DNA of 64,000 nucleotides from Umezawaea sp036375055 (GCF_036375055.1 NZ_DASUSQ010000178.1:1-64000); one strand, 5' to 3'; counted from the first letter of the stretch, positions 32,437-40,157 are shown. The notes: generated by a model from the sequence alone, not told the origin. A program made the numbers and translations.

Positions 32437-33480
32437 TCAGCGCAGCGGGTCGGTGGCGAAGGCCTTCACCCCGGTGGCGAAGCTGGTCAGGGCGTGGAAG
32501 CCGAGGCGGCGGGTGGCCTCGGTCGGGTCGGCGACGACGTGGCGGACGTCGGCGGTGCGGGCGCCGCCGACGATGCGTGGTGCCGGGCCGTTGGTGGCCA
32601 GTGCCAGTTCGGTGGCCAGGTCGCCGACCGTGCGGGGTTCGCCCGAGCAGATGTTCAGCGGGGTCAGGGTGCCGCGGGGTGCCTCGGCGTGCAGGGCCAG
32701 GACGTTCGCCCTCGCGACGTCGGTGACGTGGACGAAGTCGCGGCGCTGCCCGCCGTCCTCCAGGACCGTGGGGGCCCGGCCGTCCTCCAGGGCCGAGCGG
32801 AAGAGGGACGCGACGCCCGCGTACGGGGTGTCCCTGGGCATCCTCGGGCCGTAGACGTTGTGGTAGCGCAACGCCCAGACGGCGCCGCCGGTCTGGCGGG
32901 CCCACGCCGCCGCGTAGTGCTCCTGGGCCAGCTTGCTCGCCGCGTAGGTGCTGCGCGGGTCCAGCGGGGCGTCCTCGGGCACCAGGAGGGGTTCCAGGGG
33001 TGCGCCGCAGTGCGGGCACGGCGGTTCGTAGTCGCCCGCGTCGATCGACTCCCGCCTGCGCGGCGCGGCGCGGACGACGTCGTGCGCGGGGCAGCGGTAG
33101 CGGCCCTCGCCGTAGACGACCATCGACGACGCGAGCACGAGCGTGCCGACCCCCGCCTCGTGCATGGCCGCCAGCAGCACGGCGGTGCCGTGGTCGTTGT
33201 TGAACGAGTACAGCGGCGCGTCCGACGGGTCGAGGCCGTGACCGACCACGGCGGACTGGTGGCAGACCGCGTCCACACCCCGCAGCAGACCCGCCACGAC
33301 GGCCGGGTCCGCCACGTCGCCGACCACGACCTCGTGGCGGTCGGTCCAGGACGGTGCCGGGCCGCTGTGGGCCTGCGGGAGGAGGGCGTCGAGCAGCACG
33401 GGCTCGTCACCGCCGTCGGCCAGCGCGTCGGCGACGTGGGACCCGATGAAACCGGCGCCGCCGGTGAGGAGAACTCGCAC
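32437..33480 (-). CDS. NAD-dependent sugar epimerase/dehydratase with zinc-knuckle insertion
   Basis: 347 residues from GTG 33480 (a TAACGT hexamer precedes it by 7 nt). Extended SDR fold: LLTGGAGFIGSHV NAD-binding loop and catalytic YxxxK as Tyr179/Lys183 (STYAASKLAQEH); SSM at 119-120 supplies the Ser. Between residues ~126 and ~168 lies an insertion with Cys130-x2-His133 and Cys155-x2-Cys158 (PPCPHCG), a likely zinc ribbon not seen in ordinary GalE/RmlB enzymes. It would interconvert or dehydrate a nucleotide sugar feeding the local glycosyltransferases. Confidence 0.87.
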   Translation of the reverse strand: MRVLLTGGAGFIGSHVADALADGGDEPVLLDALLPQAHSGPAPSWTDRHEVVVGDVADPAVVAGLLRGVDAVCHQSAVVGHGLDPSDAPLYSFNNDHGTAVLLAAMHEAGVGTLVLASSMVVYGEGRYRCPAHDVVRAAPRRRESIDAGDYEPPCPHCGAPLEPLLVPEDAPLDPRSTYAASKLAQEHYAAAWARQTGGAVWALRYHNVYGPRMPRDTPYAGVASLFRSALEDGRAPTVLEDGGQRRDFVHVTDVARANVLALHAEAPRGTLTPLNICSGEPRTVGDLATELALATNGPAPRIVGGARTADVRHVVADPTEATRRLGFHALTSFATGVKAFATDPLR

Positions 33481-33487
33481 GTGGACG

Positions 33488-33493
33488 ACGTTA
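33488..33493 (-). promoter_or_regulatory. leaderless -10 element of the epimerase gene
   Basis: Minus-strand TAACGT, 7 nt before GTG 33480. Confidence 0.5.
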
Positions 33494-33562
33494 GGACCGC
33501 GGGGGCCGCGACACCCGGTCCCGGAGCGACACGTCATGGAACCGTCAGATCCGGCCATTGGC

Positions 33563-33568
33563 TACGGT
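33563..33568 (+). promoter_or_regulatory. leaderless -10 element of the MoaB-type gene
   Basis: TACGGT, 7 nt before ATG 33576; no ribosome site. Confidence 0.5.
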
Positions 33569-33575
33569 TGTCCGC

Positions 33576-34076
33576 ATGGAACGCAGCGCGCAGCGCCTCG
33601 GCCGCGCCCTCGTCGTGATCGTGGACGACCGGGTGGCGCACGGTGAGCACGACAACAGCACGGGACCACTGGTCACCGAACTGCTCGAAGAGGCAGGTTT
33701 CATCGTCGACGCGACAGTCGCGGTCGAGGGCGAGGTGGTCGACATCCGCGCCGCCCTCAACACCGCGGTCATCGGCGGCGTCGACCTCGTGGTCACGGTG
33801 GGCGGCACCGGCGTGTCCCCGCGTGACGTCACCCCCGACGCCACCCAGGGCGTGCTCGACCGCCCGATCCCCGGCATCGCCGAAGCGCTCCGCGGCTCGG
33901 GCCTGGCGGCGGGCGCCGTGGACGCGGGCATCTCCCGCGGCCTCGTGGGCGTCTCGGGCAGCACCCTGGTCGTGAACCTCGCGGGTTCACGGGCGGCGGT
34001 CCGCGACGGCATGGCCACGCTCTCCACCCTCGTGCCGTACGTCATCGAACAGCTCTCGGGCCTCGACGAGGCATGA
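33576..34076 (+). CDS. moaB: MoaB/Mog-type molybdopterin adenylyltransferase
   Basis: 166 residues. VVTVGGTGVSPRDVTPDAT is the molybdopterin-binding signature of MoaB/MogA/CinA-fold proteins, and LVVIVDDRVAHGEHDNSTG the N-terminal strand and loop. It adenylates molybdopterin before molybdenum insertion. Its place next to a Moco enzyme locus fits supply of cofactor. The stop overlaps the following small ORF by ATGA. Confidence 0.88.
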   Translation: MERSAQRLGRALVVIVDDRVAHGEHDNSTGPLVTELLEEAGFIVDATVAVEGEVVDIRAALNTAVIGGVDLVVTVGGTGVSPRDVTPDATQGVLDRPIPGIAEALRGSGLAAGAVDAGISRGLVGVSGSTLVVNLAGSRAAVRDGMATLSTLVPYVIEQLSGLDEA

Positions 34077-34252
34077 CCGACCACCTGGAGGACGACGCCG
34101 TCGCCGCGGAAGCGGCGCGGCGGCGTCGCCTGGCCGAGGTGTTCGGCGACGTCCTGCCGGACACCACGTCCGACGAACGCGGCCCCGACCAGGGCGACGC
34201 CGACCGCGAGTCCTGGTACCGGGAGAACCGCCCGCCGCACCACGGCGGCTGA
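34073..34252 (+). CDS. 59-residue acidic hypothetical protein
   Basis: Starts at ATG 34073, overlapping the MoaB-type stop by ATGA, which implies translational coupling. The first half is Asp/Glu-rich then Arg-rich (MTDHLEDDAVAAEAARRRRL, VFGDVLPD), the second half is polar with DRESWYRENRPPHHGG. No membrane helix or known domain. Codon use is strongly G/C at third positions like neighbouring genes, supporting a real gene. Confidence 0.65.
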   Translation: MTDHLEDDAVAAEAARRRRLAEVFGDVLPDTTSDERGPDQGDADRESWYRENRPPHHGG

Positions 34253-34605
34253 CCCCCTCGGTCGAACCCGTGGTCCGGGGGCACCGGACCCGGTGTACCG
34301 CCGGTAGGGACACGACGACCTCCGAGCAGGTCTCGATGGCCGTGGTGGTCGCCCAGCGGTCTGGTGTGGTGCTTCCCTCGGATCGGTAGGGCTTGCGGGC
34401 CGGGCGGCGTTCGAGGCGCCGGACGGCTTCGGCGTGGTGGCGGTGCGTTGGTCCCGGCGAAGGCGTACCAGCACGATGCTGCGCGGGGTTGTTCGCCTGG
34501 CGATCGCGGTCCAGCCGGGTGGCGTCGCGCCCCGCCCGAGGACGCCCTCCACCGGGCTGACGCCGCACGGCGCGGCGGACGCTCCTCAGCCGTGCGGGCG
34601 CGGGG
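34253..34605. other. no gene recognised
   Basis: G/C-rich, with no open frame that resembles a protein on either strand. It may be the rotted 5' part of the adjoining IS110 transposase or simply spacer. Confidence 0.4.
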
Positions 34606-34915
34606 TGCACCGGGCGGCCCTGGCTCTCGCCGAGCGGACCGTCGCGGTTCCGGGCACGGCAGGCACCGTGCTGCCCAACCCGGCGGACAGCGTGACAACC
34701 GTTGCGGCACAACGCACGCAGATCGCCGGCGAGGTCGAGAGGACACGCGCCGCGCACCCCGTGCCGGGATCCTGATCTCCGTGCTCGGCATCGGGTCTGA
34801 ACCGCCGCCCGGATCCTGCTCGAAGTCGGCGACGCCTCCGGATTGGCACCTGGCCACCGGTGCCGGGATCGCCCCGGTCATCCGCGGCTCCAGCGCCAGG
34901 ACGGACTACCGGCAC
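34606..34915 (+). pseudogene. decayed IS110-family transposase fragment
   Basis: Broken into three frames. Frame 1 gives ALALAERTVAVPGTAGTVLP and AAQRTQIAGEVERTRAAHP, matching the region before the RuvC-distal transposase_20 domain; then, after a shift, ILISVLGIGS and AARILLEVGDAS; then LATGAGIAPVIRGSSAR. These segments in this order match the C-terminal IS110/IS116/IS902 domain (SMPGVG...AARIL...GD...HLAAYAGLAPVTRRSGSS). No intact ends. Remnant of an old insertion. Confidence 0.65.
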
Positions 34916-35133
34916 CCCGAGCCCGCTCCGAGCGGGGCAGCGGCTTGAGGACCTCACGGGGACACCTGCCCTGGTCCGTGCGCCACGCGCGATGATCGAC
35001 CGTCACGCGGTCGAGCACCCACCGGTCCGCTCGAACGAACCGCGCGGAGATGGCCCGCTCTCCCGGCCGCTCTGGCCGGCGGGGTCGGCTGCGCCGGCCA
35101 CGAACCCGGCGAGCGGACCGCCCCGGACCCGGC

Positions 35134-35532
35134 TCAGCCCCGGCGCTGCTGAGCCGCCAGCAGGTCGCGGATCTCCTTCAGCAGCTCGGTGTCCGTGGGC
35201 TCGGACGGGCCGACCTCCTTGCCGCGCTCGCGACGCTCCTTGATCTTGTTCATGGGCAGCACCAGGATGAAGTAGACGACCGCGGCGACGATCGCGAAGT
35301 TGATGATCGCGGTGATGATCGCGCCGAAGTCGATCAGCGTCTTCTCGTTCGCCTCGATCAGCTTGTACGCGAAGCCGTTGACGTTGCTGCCGCCGACGGC
35401 CGCGACGATCGGGTTGATGAAGTTCGACGTGAACGCCGTGACGATGGACGTGAACGCAGCGCCGATGACCACGGCCACGGCCAGGTCGATGACGTTGCCG
35501 CGCATCAGGAAGTCCTTGAAACCCTTGAGCAC
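35134..35532 (-). CDS. mscL: large-conductance mechanosensitive channel MscL
   Basis: 132 residues. GFKDFLMRGNVIDLAVAVVI and the second helix AIINFAIVAAVVYFILVLP are the two MscL helices, with a short basic cytoplasmic helix (LLKEIRDLLAAQ) at the C-terminus. The start is GTG 35532, which has AGGAG 6 nt upstream; the TTG two codons earlier abuts the ribosome site. Homopentameric pore opening under membrane tension. A stem (35131-35138 with 35148-35155) overlaps its stop codon. Confidence 0.95.
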   Translation of the reverse strand: MLKGFKDFLMRGNVIDLAVAVVIGAAFTSIVTAFTSNFINPIVAAVGGSNVNGFAYKLIEANEKTLIDFGAIITAIINFAIVAAVVYFILVLPMNKIKERRERGKEVGPSEPTDTELLKEIRDLLAAQQRRG

Positions 35533-35567
35533 AGCCAACTCCTAGAAGATGTGGGGACGAGCAGGGG

Positions 35568-36095
35568 TTAGCGGAGGGTAACGGCCAATGGCCGTTCCAG
35601 TGACACCGCCGCTACGCGTGTCGCATTCTTCCTGCTCAAGCCCAACACCACGAGTCGGTCCGGTTTCACCTCCCGCACCGCCAGCACCGTCGCGCCCTCC
35701 GCCAGGACCTCGGCGTCCGCGCCGACCACGTCGACCCGGCCGCCCGGTCTCAGCAGTTCGGCGACCCCGGCGTCGGCCAGCCGCACGGCCACGGAGGTCG
35801 CGTCCGGGTCGGCCGAGGTCAGCCTGACGTCGGTGATCGGCTCACCGGCCCTGGCCGCGCCCGTGAGCGCCTGCCCGACCACGGCGTCGACCGACTCCGC
35901 GACCCCTGACGGTCTCTCCGCCAGCGGCGCGAGCCGCAGGTCGGCCGAGGTGAGCACGACACCGGGCGCGAGGTCGTGCGCGGCGACGACCGCGGCGGCG
36001 GGTGGCCGGGAGGGCCAGAGGGCGAACCCGACGGCGAGCAGCGCCAGCACGAGGGCCGCCGCCTTGCGCAGTCCGGACAGGAGGTGGAGGGGCAC
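35568..36095 (-). CDS. SAF-domain membrane protein (CpaB/RcpC-like)
   Basis: 175 residues from GTG 36095, leaderless with TAACGT 6 nt upstream. One N-terminal membrane helix (about 10-28) then an SAF domain VVAAHDLAPGVVLTSADLRL and a C-terminal RcpC-type domain GGRVDVVGADAEVLAEGATV. CpaB/RcpC proteins belong to Flp/Tad pilus assembly, but no other tad gene is nearby, so the function may differ. Confidence 0.78.
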   Translation of the reverse strand: MPLHLLSGLRKAAALVLALLAVGFALWPSRPPAAAVVAAHDLAPGVVLTSADLRLAPLAERPSGVAESVDAVVGQALTGAARAGEPITDVRLTSADPDATSVAVRLADAGVAELLRPGGRVDVVGADAEVLAEGATVLAVREVKPDRLVVLGLSRKNATRVAAVSLERPLAVTLR

Positions 36096-36101
36096 ACTTC
36101 G

Positions 36102-36107
36102 ACGTTA
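36102..36107 (-). promoter_or_regulatory. leaderless -10 element of the SAF-domain gene
   Basis: Minus-strand TAACGT, 6 nt before GTG 36095. Confidence 0.5.
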
Positions 36108-36137
36108 GGGCTGGTGACGGCCTTGGAAAAGCACGAA

Positions 36138-36163
36138 CCCCCGAGCTGTGGACAACTCGGGGG
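36138..36163 (-). terminator. terminator hairpin after fmdB
   Basis: CCCCCGAG (36138-36145) pairs with CTCGGGGG (36156-36163) around a 10-base loop, 18 bp past the fmdB stop. The loop is itself a DnaA-box-like sequence. Confidence 0.6.
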
Positions 36164-36174
36164 CCTGTGGACAA
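36147..36174 (-). promoter_or_regulatory. pair of DnaA-box-like sequences
   Basis: TTGTCCACA occurs twice on the minus strand (36155-36147 and 36174-36166), 19 bp apart, in a repeated CTGTGGACAACTC unit. Both match the actinobacterial DnaA box consensus exactly. Confidence 0.45.
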
Positions 36175-36180
36175 CTCAGC

Positions 36181-36477
36181 TCAGGAAGCGGCCTTCGCGG
36201 GCGTGCTCGCCGGAGTGGTGCTGGGAGTGCTGGGAGTGGACGGCTTCGTCTCGGTCGCCGCGGGCGTGCCTGCCGCGGCGGGCGTCGACGCGCTGCCGCC
36301 CGAACGGCTGTCGGTGCGGTAGAAACCGCTGCCCTTGAACACGACGCCCACGTTGCCGTAGAGCTTGCGCAGCCTGCCGTGGCACTCCGGGCACTCGGAC
36401 AGGGCCGAGTCGGTGAACGACTGCACCGCGTCGAAGCGGTGGTCGCACTCGGTGCAGGCGTACTGGTAGGTCGGCAC
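36181..36477 (-). CDS. FmdB-family zinc-ribbon protein
   Basis: 98 residues from GTG 36477, with GGAGG 5 nt upstream. The N-terminus PTYQYACTECDHRFDAVQSF and CPECHGRLRKLYG contains the two CxxC zinc ribbons of the FmdB/CxxC_CXXC_SSSS family. The C-terminal third is a low-complexity Ser/Thr/Pro/Ala tail. Named after a putative regulator of formamidase genes but function is unproven. Confidence 0.85.
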   Translation of the reverse strand: MPTYQYACTECDHRFDAVQSFTDSALSECPECHGRLRKLYGNVGVVFKGSGFYRTDSRSGGSASTPAAAGTPAATETKPSTPSTPSTTPASTPAKAAS

Positions 36478-36582
36478 TTGCCCTCCACGAGCTTCATCCG
36501 GAGTTGGCACTCGGACACAACGAGTGCCAATACTGCATCATGCGCCTGTCGGGTCGTGGCGCGCAAACAAGTTGGTTGAACG

Positions 36583-37167
36583 TCACACGACGAGCAGGCC
36601 CGACGGGGTGAGGACGGCGGTCATCCGCACGTCGTGCGGCTCGACGGGCAGGTCGTCGACCACCTCGGCGTCCCGGACCACGGCGACCAGCGGCGCGTCC
36701 ACCCCCGGCAGCGACCGGTCGTAGTGCCCGCCGCCCTTGCCGATCCGCGTCCCGCGCCGGTCCACCGCCAACGCCGGGACCAGCACCAACGCCGCCGACG
36801 CCAGCGCGGACGGGCCCAGCGGCTCGCCGGTCGGCTCGCGCAGTCCGTGCGGGCCCGGTCGCAGAGCGTGTTCACCCGTGTACTCAGCCCACTCGAGTGG
36901 TGCCGCGCCGACCACGATCGGCAGGAGCACCCGGAACCCGGCCGCCCGCAGCACGTCGAGCAGCTCGACCGAACCGGGTTCCGACCCGACCGCGAGGTAC
37001 GCGCACACCGTCCCACCAGCGGCGACGTCGAACTCCGCGACCACGTCGAGCACCCCCGCCGCCAGCGCGGCGGCGTCGAGCGCCCGTTCGGCGGCGGGCA
37101 CGGCCCGGCGGGCCGCCAGCAGGCGACCGCGTTCTGCCGTCTTCCGTTCGAGTTGATCGGACGTCAT
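36583..37167 (-). CDS. 5-formyltetrahydrofolate cyclo-ligase
   Basis: 194 residues from ATG 37167. GRLLAARRAVPAAERA, LLPIVVGAAPLEW and the catalytic/phosphate loop GTRIGKGGGHYDRSLPG define the 5-FTHF cyclo-ligase family. It uses ATP to return 5-formyl-THF to the 5,10-methenyl-THF pool. Leaderless with TAGGGT 8 nt upstream. Divergent from galU across 38 bp. Confidence 0.9.
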   Translation of the reverse strand: MTSDQLERKTAERGRLLAARRAVPAAERALDAAALAAGVLDVVAEFDVAAGGTVCAYLAVGSEPGSVELLDVLRAAGFRVLLPIVVGAAPLEWAEYTGEHALRPGPHGLREPTGEPLGPSALASAALVLVPALAVDRRGTRIGKGGGHYDRSLPGVDAPLVAVVRDAEVVDDLPVEPHDVRMTAVLTPSGLLVV

Positions 37168-37175
37168 GGGAGGTA

Positions 37176-37181
37176 ACCCTA
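37176..37181 (-). promoter_or_regulatory. leaderless -10 element of the 5-FTHF cyclo-ligase gene
   Basis: Minus-strand TAGGGT, 8 nt before ATG 37167. Only 10 bp separate it from the galU -10 on the other strand. Confidence 0.5.
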
Positions 37182-37191
37182 GGTACGGCAC

Positions 37192-37197
37192 TACGCT
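37192..37197 (+). promoter_or_regulatory. leaderless -10 element of galU
   Basis: TACGCT, 8 nt before ATG 37206; no ribosome site. Confidence 0.5.
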
Positions 37198-37205
37198 CGT
37201 CCACC

Positions 37206-38099
37206 ATGAGCTCGACTCGCGCCTTCCGCACCGCAATCGTGCCCGCAGCCGGTCTCGGGACCCGCTTCCTGCCCACGACGAAGGCGGTGCCCAAGGAGCT
37301 GCTGCCCGTCGTCGACACCCCCGGCATCGAGTACGTCGCGGGCGAGGCGGCCGAGGCGGGCGCCACCAGGCTGATCATCGTGACGTCGCCCGGCAAGGAC
37401 GCCGTCGCCGAGTACTTCCGCCCGCAGCCCGAGCTGGAGGCCACGCTCGAAGGCCGGGGCAAGCACGAGCTGGCCGCCAAGGTCCGCCGCGCCGAGCAGC
37501 TGTTCGAGACCGTCGAGACGGCGATCCAGGAGCGGGCGCTGGGCCTCGGCCACGCCGTCGGCTGCGCCGAGGGCAACCTGACCGGCGAGGACGAGGCCGT
37601 CGCCGTGCTGCTGCCGGACGACCTCGTGCTGCCGACCGGCGTGCTGGCCCGCATGGCCGCCGTCCGCCAGGAGCACGGCGGCACGGTGCTGTGCGCGTTC
37701 GACATCCCGCGCGAGCAGATCTCCGCCTACGGCGTGTTCGACGTCCGCGACACCGGCGACGACGACGTGAAGGAGGTCGTCGGCATGGTCGAGAAGCCGA
37801 AGGCCGAGGACGCGCCGTCGACGTTCGCCGCGGCCGGTCGCTACTTGCTCGATCGGGCGATCTTCGACGCGTTGAAGCGCATCGAACCGGGCGCGGGCGG
37901 CGAGCTCCAGCTCACGGATGCCATTGCCCTGCTCATCTCCGAGGGTCATCCGGTCCACGTCGTCGTCCACCGCGGCGGACGACACGACTTGGGCAATCCG
38001 GGAGGATTCCTCCGAGCTGCGGTTGACTTCGCACTCGAGCATCCCGACTACGGGCCCGAGCTTGGGGAGTGGTTGCGGGAACGCCTCGACAACTCTTGA
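37206..38099 (+). CDS. galU: UTP-glucose-1-phosphate uridylyltransferase
   Basis: 297 residues. VPAAGLGTRFLPTTKAVPKE is the nucleotide-binding signature, VLLPDDLVL the metal-binding Asp, and GMVEKPKAEDAPS the sugar-binding lysine segment. It makes UDP-glucose for cell-envelope glycans and trehalose. In actinobacteria galU sits upstream of glp and rimJ, as here. Confidence 0.95.
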   Translation: MSSTRAFRTAIVPAAGLGTRFLPTTKAVPKELLPVVDTPGIEYVAGEAAEAGATRLIIVTSPGKDAVAEYFRPQPELEATLEGRGKHELAAKVRRAEQLFETVETAIQERALGLGHAVGCAEGNLTGEDEAVAVLLPDDLVLPTGVLARMAAVRQEHGGTVLCAFDIPREQISAYGVFDVRDTGDDDVKEVVGMVEKPKAEDAPSTFAAAGRYLLDRAIFDALKRIEPGAGGELQLTDAIALLISEGHPVHVVVHRGGRHDLGNPGGFLRAAVDFALEHPDYGPELGEWLRERLDNS

Positions 38100-38112
38100 G
38101 CGGGGTTCAACG

Positions 38113-39336
38113 ATGAGGTCAGTGGACGAGCAGCTCGCCAGGGTGATCGCCGCCGCGGTGCGGCCGGCCCCGGTGCGGGTCGCGATCTCCGAGTCGCAGG
38201 GGTTGCTCTGCGCCGAGGAAGTCGTCGCGGAACGCGCGTTGCCGGGTTTCGACCAGGCCGCCGTCGACGGCTACGCGGTGCGCAGCGTGGACGTGCAGGG
38301 CGCCGGTGAGCAGTCGGTGCAGCTCCCCGTGGTCGGCGAGATCCCGGCCGGGTCGCGGCAGCCGCGCAGGCTGCAACCGGGCCAGGCGGTCCGGGTCGCG
38401 ACCGGTGCGCCGCTGCCCACGCTGGCCGACGCCGTCGTGCCGCTCGGGTACACCGACGGCCACCAGGCCAAGGTGACCGTGCAGCGCCCGGTGCCGTCCG
38501 CCGCGTTCGTCCGGCGGACCGGCGAGGACGTGCAGACCGGCGACATCGCGGTCCGCCGCGGCGCGTCCATCGGCTCGGCCCAGGTCGGACTGCTGGCCGC
38601 CGTCGGCCGCAACAAGGTGCTCGTCCACCCCCGGCCGAGGGTCTCGGTGATCTCGGTCGGGGAGGAGCTGGTCGACGTCGACCGCACGCCCGGCCAGGGC
38701 CAGGTCTACGACGTGAACTCCTACGCGCTGGCCGCCGCCGCCCGCGACGCGGGCGCCGAGGTCAGCAGGGTCGGCATCCAGTCCGCCGACCCGCGCAGGC
38801 TGCGCGAGGTCGTCGAGGGCAGGCTGCTGCTGTCCGAGATCGTCGTGGTGGCCGGTGGCGTCGGCGGCGTCGTGGGCGACGAGGTGCGGGCCGCGCTGGC
38901 CGACCTCGGCGACCTGGACGTCACGCGCGTCGCCATGCACCCCGGCTCCGCGCAGGGGTTCGGGCGGCTCGGCCCCGACGCCGTGCCGACGTTCCTGCTG
39001 CCCGCGAACCCGATGAGCGCGCTCGTCGTGTTCGAGGTGCTGGTGAGGCCCCTGATCAGGGCCGCGCTCGGCAAGCGCAACCCGTACCGCCGCGCGGTCG
39101 CGGCCCGGCTGCTGTCGCCGCTGACGTCCACCAAGGGCCGCCGCGGCTTCCTGCGCGGCCAGCTCCTGCGCGACGCCGAGAACGGCGAGTACCTGGTCCA
39201 GCCCCTCGGCACGTCCGGCTCGCACCTGCTCGCGTCGCTGGCCGAGGCGAACTGCCTGATCATGCTCGAAGAGGACGTCACCGATGTCGCGGTAGGCCAG
39301 GAAGTGTTCGTCAGCTTCCTCGCCCAGCGCGGATGA
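38113..39336 (+). CDS. glp: gephyrin-like MoeA paralogue (Glp), cell-division scaffold
   Basis: 407 residues, MoeA fold: domain III (GFDQAAVDGYAVRSVDV), domain II beta region and the molybdopterin-binding-like domain with SVGEELV and VYDVNSYALAAA. The signature loop of catalytic MoeA (GGVSxGxxD) is replaced here by AGGVGGVVGDEV, so molybdotransferase activity is doubtful. The order galU-glp-rimJ-glpR matches the corynebacterial Glp-GlpR division locus, where Glp binds FtsZ and the membrane receptor GlpR. A conventional MoeA role cannot be excluded. Confidence 0.82.
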   Translation: MRSVDEQLARVIAAAVRPAPVRVAISESQGLLCAEEVVAERALPGFDQAAVDGYAVRSVDVQGAGEQSVQLPVVGEIPAGSRQPRRLQPGQAVRVATGAPLPTLADAVVPLGYTDGHQAKVTVQRPVPSAAFVRRTGEDVQTGDIAVRRGASIGSAQVGLLAAVGRNKVLVHPRPRVSVISVGEELVDVDRTPGQGQVYDVNSYALAAAARDAGAEVSRVGIQSADPRRLREVVEGRLLLSEIVVVAGGVGGVVGDEVRAALADLGDLDVTRVAMHPGSAQGFGRLGPDAVPTFLLPANPMSALVVFEVLVRPLIRAALGKRNPYRRAVAARLLSPLTSTKGRRGFLRGQLLRDAENGEYLVQPLGTSGSHLLASLAEANCLIMLEEDVTDVAVGQEVFVSFLAQRG

Positions 39337-39995
39337 GCGCCTCGTTCCACCTGGAGTCCAGCAGGCACCCCGGCTGGCCTGCGAAGCTCGGCCCGCTGCG
39401 GGTGCGGGCGGGCGTCGTCGCCCTGCGACCGCCCAAGCTGTTCGACGGCGGCGCGTGGAGCCGCATCCGGCTCCGCGACCGCTCCTACCTGGAGAACTGG
39501 GAACCCACCGCCGCCGACGGCTGGCACGAGCGCAACTCGGTGCTGTCGTGGCCCGCGCAGTGGTCCTCGCTCCGAGCGCTCGCCCGGCGCGGCCAAGCGC
39601 TGCCGTTCGTGATCACCGTTGACGACGAACTGGCTGGTCAGATCACCGTCGGCAACATCGTCCGCGGCTCGCTGCGCTCGGCGTGGGTCGGCTACTGGGT
39701 CGCCGCGGACCGCGCCGGGGGAGGCGTGGCCACCGCCGCGCTCGCGCTCGTCGTCGACCACTGCTTCGGCGAGGCCGGACTGCACCGCCTGGAAGCCACC
39801 GTGCGGCCCGAGAACGCCGCCAGCCTGCGCGTCCTCGGCAAGGCCGGGTTCCGCGAGGAGGGGCTGTTCCAGCGCTACCTCGACGTCGCGCACGCCTGGC
39901 GCGACCACTGCTGCTTCGCGATGACGAGCGAAGAGGCGTCCCCGGAAGGCCTGGTGCGCCGATTGGTCGCCGGGGGCAGCGCCCAGATCCCCTGA
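39333..39995 (+). CDS. RimJ/RimL-type GNAT N-acetyltransferase
   Basis: 220 residues from ATG 39333, overlapping glp by ATGA. The GNAT acetyl-CoA region is GYWVAADRAGGGVATAALAL and the C-terminal HRLEATVRPENAASLRVLGK and KAGFREEGLFQRYL motifs are typical of RimJ/RimL. It acetylates a protein or small-molecule amine. Conserved between glp and glpR in actinobacteria, reason unknown. Confidence 0.9.
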   Translation: MSASFHLESSRHPGWPAKLGPLRVRAGVVALRPPKLFDGGAWSRIRLRDRSYLENWEPTAADGWHERNSVLSWPAQWSSLRALARRGQALPFVITVDDELAGQITVGNIVRGSLRSAWVGYWVAADRAGGGVATAALALVVDHCFGEAGLHRLEATVRPENAASLRVLGKAGFREEGLFQRYLDVAHAWRDHCCFAMTSEEASPEGLVRRLVAGGSAQIP

Positions 39996-40022
39996 GCACA
40001 GCGTCCAACTGCCGTAAAGGGC

Positions 40023-40040
40023 TCACCCAAAAGTGGGTGA
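40023..40040. terminator. small hairpin after the rimJ-type gene
   Basis: TCACCCA (40023-40029) pairs with TGGGTGA (40034-40040) over AAAG, followed by TAAAG. It may terminate galU-glp-rimJ or act as an operator for the next gene; a TAGCGT hexamer at 40104-40109 is the likely -10 of glpR. Confidence 0.4.
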
Positions 40041-40157
40041 TAAAGCACACCTTCGTACGTACCGCACCCGGCGAGCCTCCGACACAGGTGTGACTGTTGT
40101 GACTAGCGTGGCGAACGCACGACGCGTTCCGCTTGCTGGCAGGGGGAGGTGACGGGG

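Noticed and set aside
35568..36095. Flp/Tad pilus locus because of the CpaB-like protein
   Set aside because: No CpaA, CpaF, TadB/C or pilin gene is adjacent; only the SAF-domain protein is present.
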